Shown: positions 48,841 to 57,702 of the stretch, one piece after another | Layout of the letters: each line of letters opens with the position of its first letter | How positions within the stretch are numbered: the stretch's first letter is position 1 | NCBI RefSeq assembly: GCF_020885975.1 | Contig: NZ_AP025183.1 | Coordinates: 1,240,001-1,304,000 of the forward strand | Reading direction: 5' to 3' | Source of the DNA: Flavobacterium ammonificans | GTDB lineage: Bacteria > Bacteroidota > Bacteroidia > Flavobacteriales > Flavobacteriaceae | Length of the DNA stretch: 64,000 nucleotides | Notes under the pieces: model-generated | The model's database searches: none | The model's input: the letters and a program-made list of their open reading frames with translations, nothing else | Told to the model about the DNA's origin: nothing | Made by a program: the position numbers and the translations under genes

Positions 48841-49254
48841 ATGAAAAAAAATATTTTATTGTTTATTATATCGTTCATATTTTTTGGATGTTCTTCTTCA
48901 GATGAGTCAGTCAATTCTTCAGTTTATAACCCACCAGCATGGATACAAGGTACCTGGGGTTTTAAAGCAACTACAACAGGTACAGGTCAAGATGAATCTT
49001 ATTTTAAGTTTACTTCTAATAATTTATGTCAATTAACATTTGGTGATATTATCACGACTTGTTGGAAAGAAATGACTGAAGTATCTCCCAAAATCTATTC
49101 CGGTTCTGAAAACTCTTCTAGTGATTCTTATGAGATAAAATTAATTGCAGTTGACGGTATTCAATCGGTAACTTTAAAATTTAAAAAGGTATCTACCACG
49201 AAAATTATTTGGGTAAATTCGGGTTCAAATATTGAATTAGAAAAATTAAATTAG
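48841..49254 (+). CDS. Small lipoprotein
   Basis: The 137-residue protein has a lipoprotein signal MKKNILLFIISFIFFGCSSSD, lipidated Cys17, followed by serine and aspartate as expected for an outer-membrane destination. The mature part contains PPAWIQGTWGFKATTTGTGQDESYFKF and later short beta strands, similar in style to lipocalin-like lipoproteins (a WIxGTW box followed by a small barrel). No named family is certain. It follows the beta-barrel gene by 16 bases and ends at a terminator. Confidence 0.75.
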   Translation: MKKNILLFIISFIFFGCSSSDESVNSSVYNPPAWIQGTWGFKATTTGTGQDESYFKFTSNNLCQLTFGDIITTCWKEMTEVSPKIYSGSENSSSDSYEIKLIAVDGIQSVTLKFKKVSTTKIIWVNSGSNIELEKLN

Positions 49255-49270
49255 AATTTATTTAAATCAA

Positions 49271-49297
49271 AACCACGTTGTATGACGTGGTTTTTTT
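49271..49297 (+). terminator. Terminator of the beta-barrel/lipoprotein pair
   Basis: AACCACGT (49271-49278) and ACGTGGTT (49285-49292) form an 8-bp stem with a 6-base loop and are followed by a T-run. Confidence 0.82.
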
Positions 49298-49325
49298 ATG
49301 TCCAAAAAATGCGTTTCTTTGTTAA

Positions 49326-50225
49326 GTGAACTGGACTACTTTTATAAAAAACTACCAATCGTATTTGAGAATCGAAAGGGGATTGTCAAAGAATACTATT
49401 GACAATTATTCTTTTGATGTAGATCGTTTGTGTCTTTTTTTAGAGCAAAATCAAATTCAAGTTTCGCCATTAAAAATTACAGAGGAAACGATTCAGCAAT
49501 TTATTTACAGTGTTTCAAAACAAGTGAACGCCCGTTCGCAAGCTCGAATTATTTCAGGATTAAAAAGTTTTTTTAATTATTTGGTTTTTGAAGATTATCG
49601 TTCAGATAATCCTTTAGAGCTAATAGAAACTCCAAAGACGGGAAGAAAACTACCCGATACACTATCTGTAGCAGAAATCGATACTTTAATCAACGCCATT
49701 GATTTGTCTTCTAATGAAGGAGAGCGAAATCGAGCAATGTTAGAAACTTTATACGGTTGCGGTCTTCGTGTTTCGGAATTGGTCAATTTAAAAATATCCG
49801 ATTTATTCTTTGATGAAGGATTCTTGAAAGTAACAGGTAAGGGAAATAAACAACGATTTGTGCCCATTGGTCATTTGACTCAAAAATACATTCAGTTATA
49901 CAAAGAGACCATAAGAACGCATATTGCTGTAAAAAAAGGATTTGAAGATACGCTCTTTCTTAATAGAAGAGGGAGTCAGCTTACCCGTGCTATGATTTTT
50001 ACTATAATTAAAGATTTGGCAACCAAAATCAATTTAAACAAAACGATCAGTCCGCATACATTACGCCATTCCTTTGCAACCCATTTATTAGAAAATGGAG
50101 CCGATTTGCGATCTATTCAATTAATGTTGGGACATGAGTCCATTACGACTACTGAAATATATGTGCATTTAGATAGAAGGTTCTTAACCGTAGTAATGAA
50201 TACTTATCATCCCAGAAAGGATTAA
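49326..50225 (+). CDS. xerD: Tyrosine recombinase XerD
   Basis: XerC/XerD resolve chromosome dimers at dif near the terminus. The 299-residue protein has an N-terminal SAM-like core-binding domain (YQSYLRIERGLSKNTIDNYSFDV) and a catalytic domain with the R-K-H-R-H-Y set. The first Arg is in LYGCGLRVSELVNLKISDL, the Lys in VTGKGNKQRFVPI, His-x-x-Arg in SPHTLRHSFATHLLENGADLRSIQLMLGHES (also giving the second His) and the nucleophile Tyr in TEIYVHLD. The start codon is GTG at 49326, the only one giving a standard N-terminus. The gene follows the lipoprotein terminator. A single-Xer (XerA/XerH-like) role in this lineage is possible; the D name is by similarity. Confidence 0.94.
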   Translation: MNWTTFIKNYQSYLRIERGLSKNTIDNYSFDVDRLCLFLEQNQIQVSPLKITEETIQQFIYSVSKQVNARSQARIISGLKSFFNYLVFEDYRSDNPLELIETPKTGRKLPDTLSVAEIDTLINAIDLSSNEGERNRAMLETLYGCGLRVSELVNLKISDLFFDEGFLKVTGKGNKQRFVPIGHLTQKYIQLYKETIRTHIAVKKGFEDTLFLNRRGSQLTRAMIFTIIKDLATKINLNKTISPHTLRHSFATHLLENGADLRSIQLMLGHESITTTEIYVHLDRRFLTVVMNTYHPRKD

Positions 50226-50227
50226 AT

Positions 50228-50270
50228 AAAAAGGCCAAATTTCAAAGTTGAAATTTGACCTTTTTTATTT
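50228..50270. terminator. Bidirectional terminator between xerD and rny
   Basis: AAAAGGCCAAATTTCAA and TTGAAATTTGACCTTTTTT pair as a stem of about 17 bases with one C/A mismatch on the plus strand. On the minus strand that position becomes a G-U pair, so the stem is stronger for rny. T-runs lie on both sides. Confidence 0.82.
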
Positions 50271-50286
50271 ATGGGGATAGAGTACT

Positions 50287-51852
50287 TTATTTAGCGATAT
50301 TTACCGCTCTAGTCTCTCTAATTACTGTTACTTTAACTTGACCTGGATAGGTCATTTCAGTTTGAATTTTTTGTGAAATTTCGAATGATAAGTTAGATGC
50401 TTTATCATCAGAAACTTTTTCGCTTTCTACAATTACACGTAATTCTCTACCTGCTTGAATCGCGTAAGCACTTTTTACTCCGCCAAATCCGTAAGCTACT
50501 TCTTCAAGATCTTTCAAACGTTGAATGTATGAATCCAATACTTGTCTTCTTGCTCCTGGTCTTGCTCCTGAAATAGCATCACACACTTGAATGATTGGAG
50601 ACAATAATGATTTCATCTCAATCTCGTCGTGGTGCGCTCCAATAGCATTACATACTTCTTCTTTCTCACCGTATTTCTCAGCCCATTGCATCCCTAATAA
50701 AGCGTGTGGTAAATCACTTTCTGTATCTGGCACTTTACCAATATCGTGTAATAAACCAGCTCTCTTCGCCAATTTTACATTCAATCCTAATTCGGCAGCC
50801 ATAATACCACAAAGCTTAGATACTTCTCGTGAGTGTTGCAATAAGTTTTGTCCGTAAGATGAACGGTATTTCATTCTACCTACCACTTTAATTAATTCAG
50901 GGTGTAATCCGTGAATACCCAAATCAATTACAGTACGTTTACCTACTTCAATGATTTCGTCATCGATTTGTTTAGCAGTTTTAGCAACTACTTCTTCGAT
51001 ACGCGCAGGGTGAATTCGTCCGTCGGTTACTAATTTATGTAATGACAAACGGGCAATTTCTCTACGTACTGGATCAAAACAAGAAAGGATAATTGCTTCA
51101 GGAGTATCATCTACTATAATTTCCACTCCTGTAGCAGCTTCTAACGCTCTAATGTTTCGTCCTTCTCGTCCAATGATTCTACCTTTTACATCATCTGATT
51201 CAATGTTGAAAACAGAAACGCAATTTTCAACTGCTTCTTCTGTACCTACACGTTGAATTGTGTTGATAATAATTTTTTTTGCTTCTTGCTGTGCAGTTAA
51301 TTTCGCCTCTTCAATAGTATCTTGAATTTGAGACATCGCTTGTGTTTTAGCTTCAGCTTTTAAACCTTCAATTAATTGCTCTTTTGCGTCTTCTGCTGAT
51401 AATCCTGAAATCACTTCCAACTGTTGCAGTTGACTTTTATGCATTCTTTCTACTTCGGCTTGCTTCTTTTCTAAGATTTCCAATTTAGAAGTATACTCAA
51501 GTGTTTTAGCTTCGTAATCGTCGTTTACTCTTTTGGCTTTAGCCAATTCATTTGAAATTAGAGATTCTTTATCGCGAACTCTTTTTTCTACTTCAGCTAC
51601 TTTTTTATCACGAGCCAAAATTACTTGTTCGTGTTCAGATTTCAATTCGATAAACTTTTCTTTAGCTTGAAGAATTTTATCTTTTTTGATGTTTTCTGCT
51701 TCAAAATTAGCGTCTTTGATAATAGATGCTGCTTCTTTTTTCGCTGTCTTTATTAGGTTCGAAATGTTGCTTTTTTCTAAGATTTTTGCAATTGCAAAAC
51801 CAGCTACTACTCCTACTATTCCGGTAATAATGATTGTTACTATGTTGTCCAT
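50287..51852 (-). CDS. rny: Ribonuclease Y
   Basis: RNase Y is a membrane-anchored endoribonuclease that starts mRNA decay. The 521-residue protein has an N-terminal membrane helix (about 5-22) and a long charged coiled coil (30-200). A KH domain follows with [43 protein letters not shown], then the HD hydrolase domain with [16 protein letters not shown] and [12 protein letters not shown] and the metal His-Asp pair, and [11 protein letters not shown] further on. Length matches the family. A 6S-like RNA gene and zapA lie upstream on the same strand. Confidence 0.96.
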   Translation of the reverse strand: MDNIVTIIITGIVGVVAGFAIAKILEKSNISNLIKTAKKEAASIIKDANFEAENIKKDKILQAKEKFIELKSEHEQVILARDKKVAEVEKRVRDKESLISNELAKAKRVNDDYEAKTLEYTSKLEILEKKQAEVERMHKSQLQQLEVISGLSAEDAKEQLIEGLKAEAKTQAMSQIQDTIEEAKLTAQQEAKKIIINTIQRVGTEEAVENCVSVFNIESDDVKGRIIGREGRNIRALEAATGVEIIVDDTPEAIILSCFDPVRREIARLSLHKLVTDGRIHPARIEEVVAKTAKQIDDEIIEVGKRTVIDLGIHGLHPELIKVVGRMKYRSSYGQNLLQHSREVSKLCGIMAAELGLNVKLAKRAGLLHDIGKVPDTESDLPHALLGMQWAEKYGEKEEVCNAIGAHHDEIEMKSLLSPIIQVCDAISGARPGARRQVLDSYIQRLKDLEEVAYGFGGVKSAYAIQAGRELRVIVESEKVSDDKASNLSFEISQKIQTEMTYPGQVKVTVIRETRAVNIAK

Positions 51853-51873
51853 GTTAATTAAAAATTGATGTAT

Positions 51874-52040
51874 AAAAAAAGCCTACATTAGGTGCTTGTA
51901 TAAACTCGAAAAGACAAGTTTTGAGCTAACTCACTGTTCAAGCTTCCTTACCAAAGTAGGGCATGCTATAGTAGTGATGATTTGCTCATTCTAAATTGTT
52001 AGTGTTGAGTTTACCAAATTGAACTAATGTAGGCAGTATC
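51874..52040 (-). ncRNA. ssrS: Probable 6S RNA (6S-Flavo type)
   Basis: Between zapA and rny the minus strand holds a 150-160 nt rod-like RNA. The ends GCCTACATTAG and CTAATGTAGGC (52024-52034 and 51881-51891) pair perfectly over 11 bp. Inside, TAAACTC pairs with GAGTTTA, and CTAAC with GTTAG, leaving a large central open region. The 3' side ends with seven T residues directly after the closing stem. A long hairpin with a central bubble mimicking an open promoter is the 6S RNA design. 6S RNA genes are linked to zapA in many bacteria, and a flavobacterial 6S family is known. It may be cut from the zapA transcript or start near its stop codon. Confidence 0.75.
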
Positions 52041-52060
52041 TTAGTCTATGTAAGAACGTA

Positions 52061-52354
52061 TTATTTATTGAGATAGTTGTCTAATATCGTATTGATTTTA
52101 TTCAATCTTTCGATAGTTTCTTCTCCGTCAATTGCGTTATCGATTTGCTTTTGTTCTACTTGAGAAGCAAATTGTAGGGCACACATGGCCAATACATCTT
52201 GCTTGTCTCGAACAGCATAATTTTCTTCAAATTGCTTAATCATGGTATCAATCTTTTTAGAAGCACTTCGAAGTCCTTCTTCTTGAGATGGGTCTACCGT
52301 TAACGGGTAAACTCGATCTGCAATTGATATTTTTATTTTAAGCTTTTCGTCCAT
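52061..52354 (-). CDS. zapA: Cell division protein ZapA
   Basis: ZapA binds FtsZ and bundles its filaments at the division site. The 97-residue protein has the short beta hairpin KIKISIADRVYPLTVDPSQEEGLRSASKKIDTMIKQF and a long C-terminal helix with VRDKQDVLAMCALQFASQVEQKQ. This matches ZapA in length and pattern. It follows a coiled-coil gene by 4 bases and precedes the 6S RNA candidate on the same strand. Confidence 0.93.
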   Translation of the reverse strand: MDEKLKIKISIADRVYPLTVDPSQEEGLRSASKKIDTMIKQFEENYAVRDKQDVLAMCALQFASQVEQKQIDNAIDGEETIERLNKINTILDNYLNK

Positions 52355-52358
52355 AATT

Positions 52359-52649
52359 TTAATCTGATAGCTGTGCTATGCAGTAATCAATTTCGCGAAT
52401 TAACGAATTTATTTTAAGCTTAGTATCTCTTTTGTTTTCTTCACTGCCGAGCAATGAGTTGGCTATTTTGAGTGCTTCATACTCTTTTTTCAAAGAATCA
52501 ATCTCACGAGATTGGTTTTGTATGATAGCATTTGTGTTGGATAATTCGGTCTTTAATTCTAGATTGAGTTGCTCTAAACTAGTATTCCTAGCGAAGAGTT
52601 TTTCAATCTTATTTTCAAGAGTATCAATTATTTCAGCAATCACACTCAT
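52359..52649 (-). CDS. Small coiled-coil protein upstream of zapA
   Basis: The 96-residue protein is almost entirely one coiled coil: IIDTLENKIEKLFARNTSLEQLNLELKTELSNTNAIIQNQSREIDSLKKEYEALKIA with clear heptads, then SLIREIDYCIAQLSD. Position directly before zapA with a 4-base gap, length and coiled-coil character resemble a ZapB-like partner that links ZapA to the chromosome or divisome, but no sequence signature proves it. I do not recognise a formal family beyond a Bacteroidota-conserved helical protein. Confidence 0.82.
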   Translation of the reverse strand: MSVIAEIIDTLENKIEKLFARNTSLEQLNLELKTELSNTNAIIQNQSREIDSLKKEYEALKIANSLLGSEENKRDTKLKINSLIREIDYCIAQLSD

Positions 52650-52829
52650 TAGTATTCCAATTCATTACTTAATCTTACAAAGTTAGTATTCCTTTTTATT
52701 AATACAATAGTTTATTTGCTTTTTTATTGAAAAACAACTAAATTATTAGGATACAAAGGGTTACGGATTTGACTTCAATCGGATTTTATTTGTGATTTTG
52801 TTTTTTTATCTTAGCCAAAATAAATTGAT

Positions 52830-54524
52830 ATGCGCCTCATTATTTTTTATTTTCTTTTTTCTATTTCATTAGTTGCACAAAATAATTTTCCTAAAGATTA
52901 TTTTGGTTCTCCTTTGGATATTCCTATGCAGTTATCGGGGAATTTTGGAGAATTACGTCCGAATCATTTTCATGCTGGATTTGATTTTAAAACCCAACAA
53001 AAAGAAGGATTGAAGGTTTTTGCTGTGGCTGAAGGCTATGTCTCTCGAATTAAAATTTCGACTTTTGGTAATGGAAAAACAATCTATATTACGCATCCAA
53101 ATGGGTATACATCAGTTTATGCTCATCTGCAAAAGGCAGTTGGTTCCATTCAGGATTTTATAACAAAAACGCATTATAAAGAACAAGCTTTTGAAATTGA
53201 AATGTATCTCAAACCGGGAGAAATTCCGATACAAAAAGGGGAGTGGATTGCTTTATCGGGTAATTCAGGAGCTTCAGAAGGGCCTCATTTGCATTTTGAA
53301 ATTCGCGATTCAAAAACAGAGTTTATCATTAACCCAATGCTTTTTGGTTATGATAATTTAATTAAAGACACTAAAAAACCAATAGTTTCTGCTTTGTATG
53401 TTTACCCGTTAAGTCCCTCGACAACAGTAAATAAATCTAGACGTCCTATTTTAATCAATTTTTCTATGCAAAAGGAAGGAGGATTTATTGCCGATAAAGT
53501 GTTGGCCAGTGGACCTATTGGTTTTGGAATTGTTGCAGATGATTACGATGACATTTCATTCAATAAAAATGGAGTGTATAGTGTGCATTCAATTCTGAAT
53601 GGACAAGTAACTTTTGGTTATCAATTCGATACGTATTCATTTGATGATATGCGTTATATTAATGCCTTAATCGATTATTCCAAATACAAAAAGACGAAAC
53701 AGCGGGTGCAAAAATTATTTATGAATTCTAAATATAATTTGTCTTTTATCAAGACGGATGAAGCGAAAGGTCAAATTTCCCCGGTACCCAATTTAGATGG
53801 GATATACCGAATTGAAGTGGGTGATTTTTTTGGAAACAAAACAATTATTTCTGTACCCATTCAATATGATACTACTCCTGTACTAGTTCCTGCTGAGCCC
53901 ACAATTTCTAAGTATTTTGTAAAAGCTATAAAAGATAATATTTTTGAAAAAGACAATGCTTCGGTATTTTTTCCCGCTGGTACTTTTTATGACGATTTTA
54001 CAATGAATTTTGATGTACGAAACAGTATTTTATATCTTCATGATGACAGTGTACCTGCGCATACAAATTTCACTATTACCATTTCAGATGGTTTAATTCC
54101 AAAAGAAAAACAGGATAAAACCTATATTGCACGAATTGAAGGAGATAGATTAATTTACAATCCAACTTTCAGAAGAGACACTACTTTTTCAGCTAAGGTT
54201 AAGATTTTAGGGAAATACAAATTAGTTACAGATACGTTAGCCCCTAAGATAACAATAGCAAAGCCAATTGAAGGAAAATGGATAAGTCAAGACGCAATCC
54301 AATTGCAAATTTCAGATACGGGTTCTGGCATTAAAAAGTATGATGGGTTTCTGAACGGACGTTGGGTTTTGTTTGAGTACGACAATAAGACCAATACAAT
54401 TACTCATGTTTTTAATGACGAATTTCTTTTGAATGGGTCTAATGAGTTGAAACTAATTGTGTCAGATGCTATGGGAAATTCTGCTACCTTTGAAACTCGA
54501 TTTAATCGGAGTGTAAAAAAATAA
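52830..54524 (+). CDS. M23 family metallopeptidase
   Basis: The 564-residue protein has a signal peptide (MRLIIFYFLFSISLVAQ) and an N-terminal LytM/M23 domain. Zinc ligands are His48 and Asp52 in HAGFD and His155 in GPHLHFE, with His153 and His99 completing the site. A long beta-rich C-terminal part of about 390 residues has Ig-like repeats (TPVLVPAEPTISKYFVKAI, KITIAKPIEGKWISQDAIQLQISDTGSGIKK). Such peptidases cut peptidoglycan cross-links or surface peptides. The TonB-dependent receptor gene follows after 4 bases, suggesting a shared transcript. Confidence 0.92.
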   Translation: MRLIIFYFLFSISLVAQNNFPKDYFGSPLDIPMQLSGNFGELRPNHFHAGFDFKTQQKEGLKVFAVAEGYVSRIKISTFGNGKTIYITHPNGYTSVYAHLQKAVGSIQDFITKTHYKEQAFEIEMYLKPGEIPIQKGEWIALSGNSGASEGPHLHFEIRDSKTEFIINPMLFGYDNLIKDTKKPIVSALYVYPLSPSTTVNKSRRPILINFSMQKEGGFIADKVLASGPIGFGIVADDYDDISFNKNGVYSVHSILNGQVTFGYQFDTYSFDDMRYINALIDYSKYKKTKQRVQKLFMNSKYNLSFIKTDEAKGQISPVPNLDGIYRIEVGDFFGNKTIISVPIQYDTTPVLVPAEPTISKYFVKAIKDNIFEKDNASVFFPAGTFYDDFTMNFDVRNSILYLHDDSVPAHTNFTITISDGLIPKEKQDKTYIARIEGDRLIYNPTFRRDTTFSAKVKILGKYKLVTDTLAPKITIAKPIEGKWISQDAIQLQISDTGSGIKKYDGFLNGRWVLFEYDNKTNTITHVFNDEFLLNGSNELKLIVSDAMGNSATFETRFNRSVKK

Positions 54525-54528
54525 TCGT

Positions 54529-56997
54529 TTGAAAAACAGTCTAACATTTAGCATTTATTTTTTCTTTTTAGGGGTATCTTTTATCTCTTTGGCACAAAAT
54601 GCTAGAGTTAAAGGTGTCGTTTTAGATGAGAATAAGGTTCCTATAGCGAATGTTGCTATTTCTAGCGAAACTAATTCCACCCGATCCAATAGTAATGGCT
54701 TTTATGAGCTGCCTATTCCCGCCCAAAAGAAAACGACTATTGTTTTTTCTCATCTGGCATTTAAATCAGTAAGTGCAATAATTTCTTTGCAACCCAATGC
54801 AATTTTCGAATTCAATCCTATTTTGAATACTAGGATAGAACAAATGGGAGAAGTAATTGTGTCTTCAAAAAATAAGAATCGAATTCAAGGTATTACATCA
54901 ATTACTCCAGAGATTTTGCGAAAAACTCCTGGAGCGAATGCAGGTGTTGAGAATGTGTTAAAGACTTTGGCAGGGGTCAATTCTAATAATGAATTAAGTA
55001 GTCAGTATGCTGTTCGTGGTGGAAATTATGATGAAAATTTAGTCTATGTTAACGAAGTTGAAGTGTATCGTCCTTTCTTAATTCGATCAGGTCAGCAAGA
55101 AGGATTGAGTTTTATTAATTCAGATTTAGTCCAGAATATTGACTTTTCTGCTGGTGGGTTTCAGGCTAAATACGGAGATAAATTGTCTTCTGTTTTAGAC
55201 ATTACGTATCGAAAACCAACCGCATTCGGAGCTAATTTTGAAGCTAGTTTCTTAGGAGGGAGTCTGTCTGTTGACGCTGTTTCTAGAAATAAAAAGTGGT
55301 CTGCTGTTACAGGAGTTCGGTACCGCAACAATAGTCTTTTGGTGAATAGTCAAGAAACACAAACTAATTTTACGCCTTCCTTTGTTGATGTCCAAACCAA
55401 TATAAATTATCAGGCTTCCGCCAAATGGCAGTGGAGTTTTTTGGGTACTATTTCTAGAAATAACTACGAATACCAACCTTTGACGCGCCAAACTAATTTT
55501 GGAACTCTAGACCAGCCTATGGCACTTTTAGTCTTTTATGAAGGACGGGAAAAAAATAGCTACGGTACTTATTTTGGAGCAATTAAAACTACTTTTAAGC
55601 CGATTGAGACATTTAGTTTAAAGTTGATAAGTTCACTCTATCATACTGTTGAACAAGAGCACTTTGATATTTTGGCTCAATATCGTTTAGGGGAAGTAGA
55701 TAATAATGTTGCTTCTGAAAATTACGGAAAAGTTTCCTATTCGCGTGGTATTGGATCACAGTTAAATCACGCCCGAAATAATCTAGACGCTTTAATTGCT
55801 ACTATCGAATTGAAAGGATTTCATGATTGGAAGAAAAGCCAATTGGACTGGGGAGTAAAATATACTCGAGAGTCTATTCGTGATCGAGTAGTGGAGTGGG
55901 AAGTCATTGATTCGCTTAGTTTTTCGATTCCACCTCCTACTATTTTACCTCAACGTGATGAGCCAAATACCATCTATTCTGGACCACTTGTTCCCTATCA
56001 AAATGTGCGTGCTACAAATTTTAACACCATCAATAGATTCTCAGGTTTTGCCCAATGGAATTCAAAGTCTAATTTAGGGTCTGCTAAGCTTTGGTACAAT
56101 GCAGGTTTGCGTTTTCAGCATTGGGAGGTAGCTGGAACTAATGCTTTAGGAAATTCACAATTTGTTTGGAGTCCGCGCGCACAAATAGCCATTCAACCCA
56201 ATTGGGAAAAGGATATGCTATTCAGACTATCCGGCGGACTGTATTACCAACCTCCTTTTTATAGAGAATTACGTGACGCCGATGGCATAGTACAAACTAA
56301 TGTCAAAGCCCAGCAATCTGTTCATTTAGTGGTTGCGAATGACTACAATTTTAAGATGTGGAATCGTCCGTTTAAATTGGTTTCTGAACTCTATTATAAA
56401 TCCATGTCGGATGTTAATACCTATACAATTGATAATGTTCGTATTCGTTATGCAGCCAACAATTTGGCGAAGGCCTATGCACAAGGTCTTGACTTCCGAT
56501 TGAATGGGGAATTTGTTCCCGGAACGGAGTCTTGGTTTAGTTTTGGGTATTTGAAAACAGAGGAAAATAGTGAAAACAGAGGATATATTGCGCGACCAAC
56601 GGACCAGTTATTAAAGTTTGGTATTTTATTTCAAGATTATATGCCCACTATTCCGAGTATGAAAGTGTATTTAAATTTAGTCTATAATACGGGATTACCA
56701 GGCGGCTCTCCTTCGTATGCAGATCCGTATCAATATCAAAATAGACTGCGGGATTACCGTCGAGCGGATGTTGGTTTTTCTAAAGTATTGATTGATAATT
56801 ATAGTAATTCAAAGAAGAAGAATTGGCTAGGTAATTTTAAAGAATTAGCTATAGGAGCAGAGATATTTAATCTATTTAATAATCAAAATGCGATTACCAA
56901 TACTTGGGTTCGGGATGTGTATTCTAAAAATCAATACGCTATTCCGAATTACATGACTACACGAGTTTTTAATATCAAATTGTCGGCTAAATTATAG
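54529..56997 (+). CDS. TonB-dependent outer-membrane receptor
   Basis: The 822-residue protein starts at a TTG codon with the signal peptide KNSLTFSIYFFFLGVSFISLAQ. It has a CarboxypepD_reg-like domain (ARVKGVVLDENKVPIANVAISSETNSTRSNSNGFYEL), a plug with GVENVLKTLAGVNSNNELSSQYAVRGGNYDENLVYVNEVEVYRP, and a long barrel ending IKLSAKL. It does not carry the SusC long form. It imports a substrate that cannot be told from sequence. No SusD partner lies beside it. The TTG is the only start giving a full signal peptide, and it lies 4 bases after the M23 stop. Confidence 0.9.
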   Translation: MKNSLTFSIYFFFLGVSFISLAQNARVKGVVLDENKVPIANVAISSETNSTRSNSNGFYELPIPAQKKTTIVFSHLAFKSVSAIISLQPNAIFEFNPILNTRIEQMGEVIVSSKNKNRIQGITSITPEILRKTPGANAGVENVLKTLAGVNSNNELSSQYAVRGGNYDENLVYVNEVEVYRPFLIRSGQQEGLSFINSDLVQNIDFSAGGFQAKYGDKLSSVLDITYRKPTAFGANFEASFLGGSLSVDAVSRNKKWSAVTGVRYRNNSLLVNSQETQTNFTPSFVDVQTNINYQASAKWQWSFLGTISRNNYEYQPLTRQTNFGTLDQPMALLVFYEGREKNSYGTYFGAIKTTFKPIETFSLKLISSLYHTVEQEHFDILAQYRLGEVDNNVASENYGKVSYSRGIGSQLNHARNNLDALIATIELKGFHDWKKSQLDWGVKYTRESIRDRVVEWEVIDSLSFSIPPPTILPQRDEPNTIYSGPLVPYQNVRATNFNTINRFSGFAQWNSKSNLGSAKLWYNAGLRFQHWEVAGTNALGNSQFVWSPRAQIAIQPNWEKDMLFRLSGGLYYQPPFYRELRDADGIVQTNVKAQQSVHLVVANDYNFKMWNRPFKLVSELYYKSMSDVNTYTIDNVRIRYAANNLAKAYAQGLDFRLNGEFVPGTESWFSFGYLKTEENSENRGYIARPTDQLLKFGILFQDYMPTIPSMKVYLNLVYNTGLPGGSPSYADPYQYQNRLRDYRRADVGFSKVLIDNYSNSKKKNWLGNFKELAIGAEIFNLFNNQNAITNTWVRDVYSKNQYAIPNYMTTRVFNIKLSAKL

Positions 56998-56998
56998 T

Positions 56999-57700
56999 CT
57001 AAATTAAGATATCACTTTCTAAATCTGATTTTTCAATTTCTATATCAAAACCTAATTTAGATACTAATTCGATAACTAGATTTTTATACCAGTTTTCTGA
57101 TTTTGGATGGATGTAAATTTTATCAATCAATTGGCTGATGTCCACATTGATTTTAATTCCGTCATTAATGTTGATTTTAGTATCAGAAGTATCAGATATA
57201 ATGCGGACCTCACGTTCGTATTGAAAACTTTTTCGCTTAAATAAGAATGGAAAAAACAAATCGTCGAAAGGGATATATTCCTTTTTGTAATCAATATAAT
57301 TTACTTGTCCGATGTATTGCTTTAAGTTTTTTTCAGGTTCCAATGCTTTTTGCAATCGCCCAATAGTAGATTGGATAGCCAATCCTTCACTGTTTTGAGT
57401 AAAAATTTGCCACATAGCGAAAGATTCGTATTCATTGATGTGCCAACTACTAATAGCTACTTTTTCGCGGTGGGTTTTGTAATAATTTAAAAATTCAGGA
57501 TTGTTAACAGCTAACTTTTTAATCTCTTCAAAAGTGGGCTCGCTAAAAGTACCTTCGTATTGGTCTTCAAATTTGTCAGAACGCGACATGAATAACTTTT
57601 GAGAAAGTAACAAATCCAAAAATTTAGACAAATCCAAATATTTCCAAACAATGGTGTCTGGATCTTTAGGGAGTTTAATATTTGGACTTGATAAATACAT
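56999..57700 (-). CDS. DUF2971 family protein
   Basis: The 233-residue protein matches DUF2971: WKYLDLSKFLDLLLSQKLFMSRSDKFEDQYEG at the start and the conserved SSWHINEYESFAMWQIFTQNSEGLAIQS, then a late YEREVRIISD. These boxes are shared with many phage, plasmid and accessory-region proteins whose function is unknown. It has no signal peptide. It sits directly 2 bases after the ABC exporter gene on the same strand, and faces the TonB receptor gene with a 1-base gap. Confidence 0.85.
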   Translation of the reverse strand: MYLSSPNIKLPKDPDTIVWKYLDLSKFLDLLLSQKLFMSRSDKFEDQYEGTFSEPTFEEIKKLAVNNPEFLNYYKTHREKVAISSWHINEYESFAMWQIFTQNSEGLAIQSTIGRLQKALEPEKNLKQYIGQVNYIDYKKEYIPFDDLFFPFLFKRKSFQYEREVRIISDTSDTKININDGIKINVDISQLIDKIYIHPKSENWYKNLVIELVSKLGFDIEIEKSDLESDILI

Positions 57701-57702
57701 TT

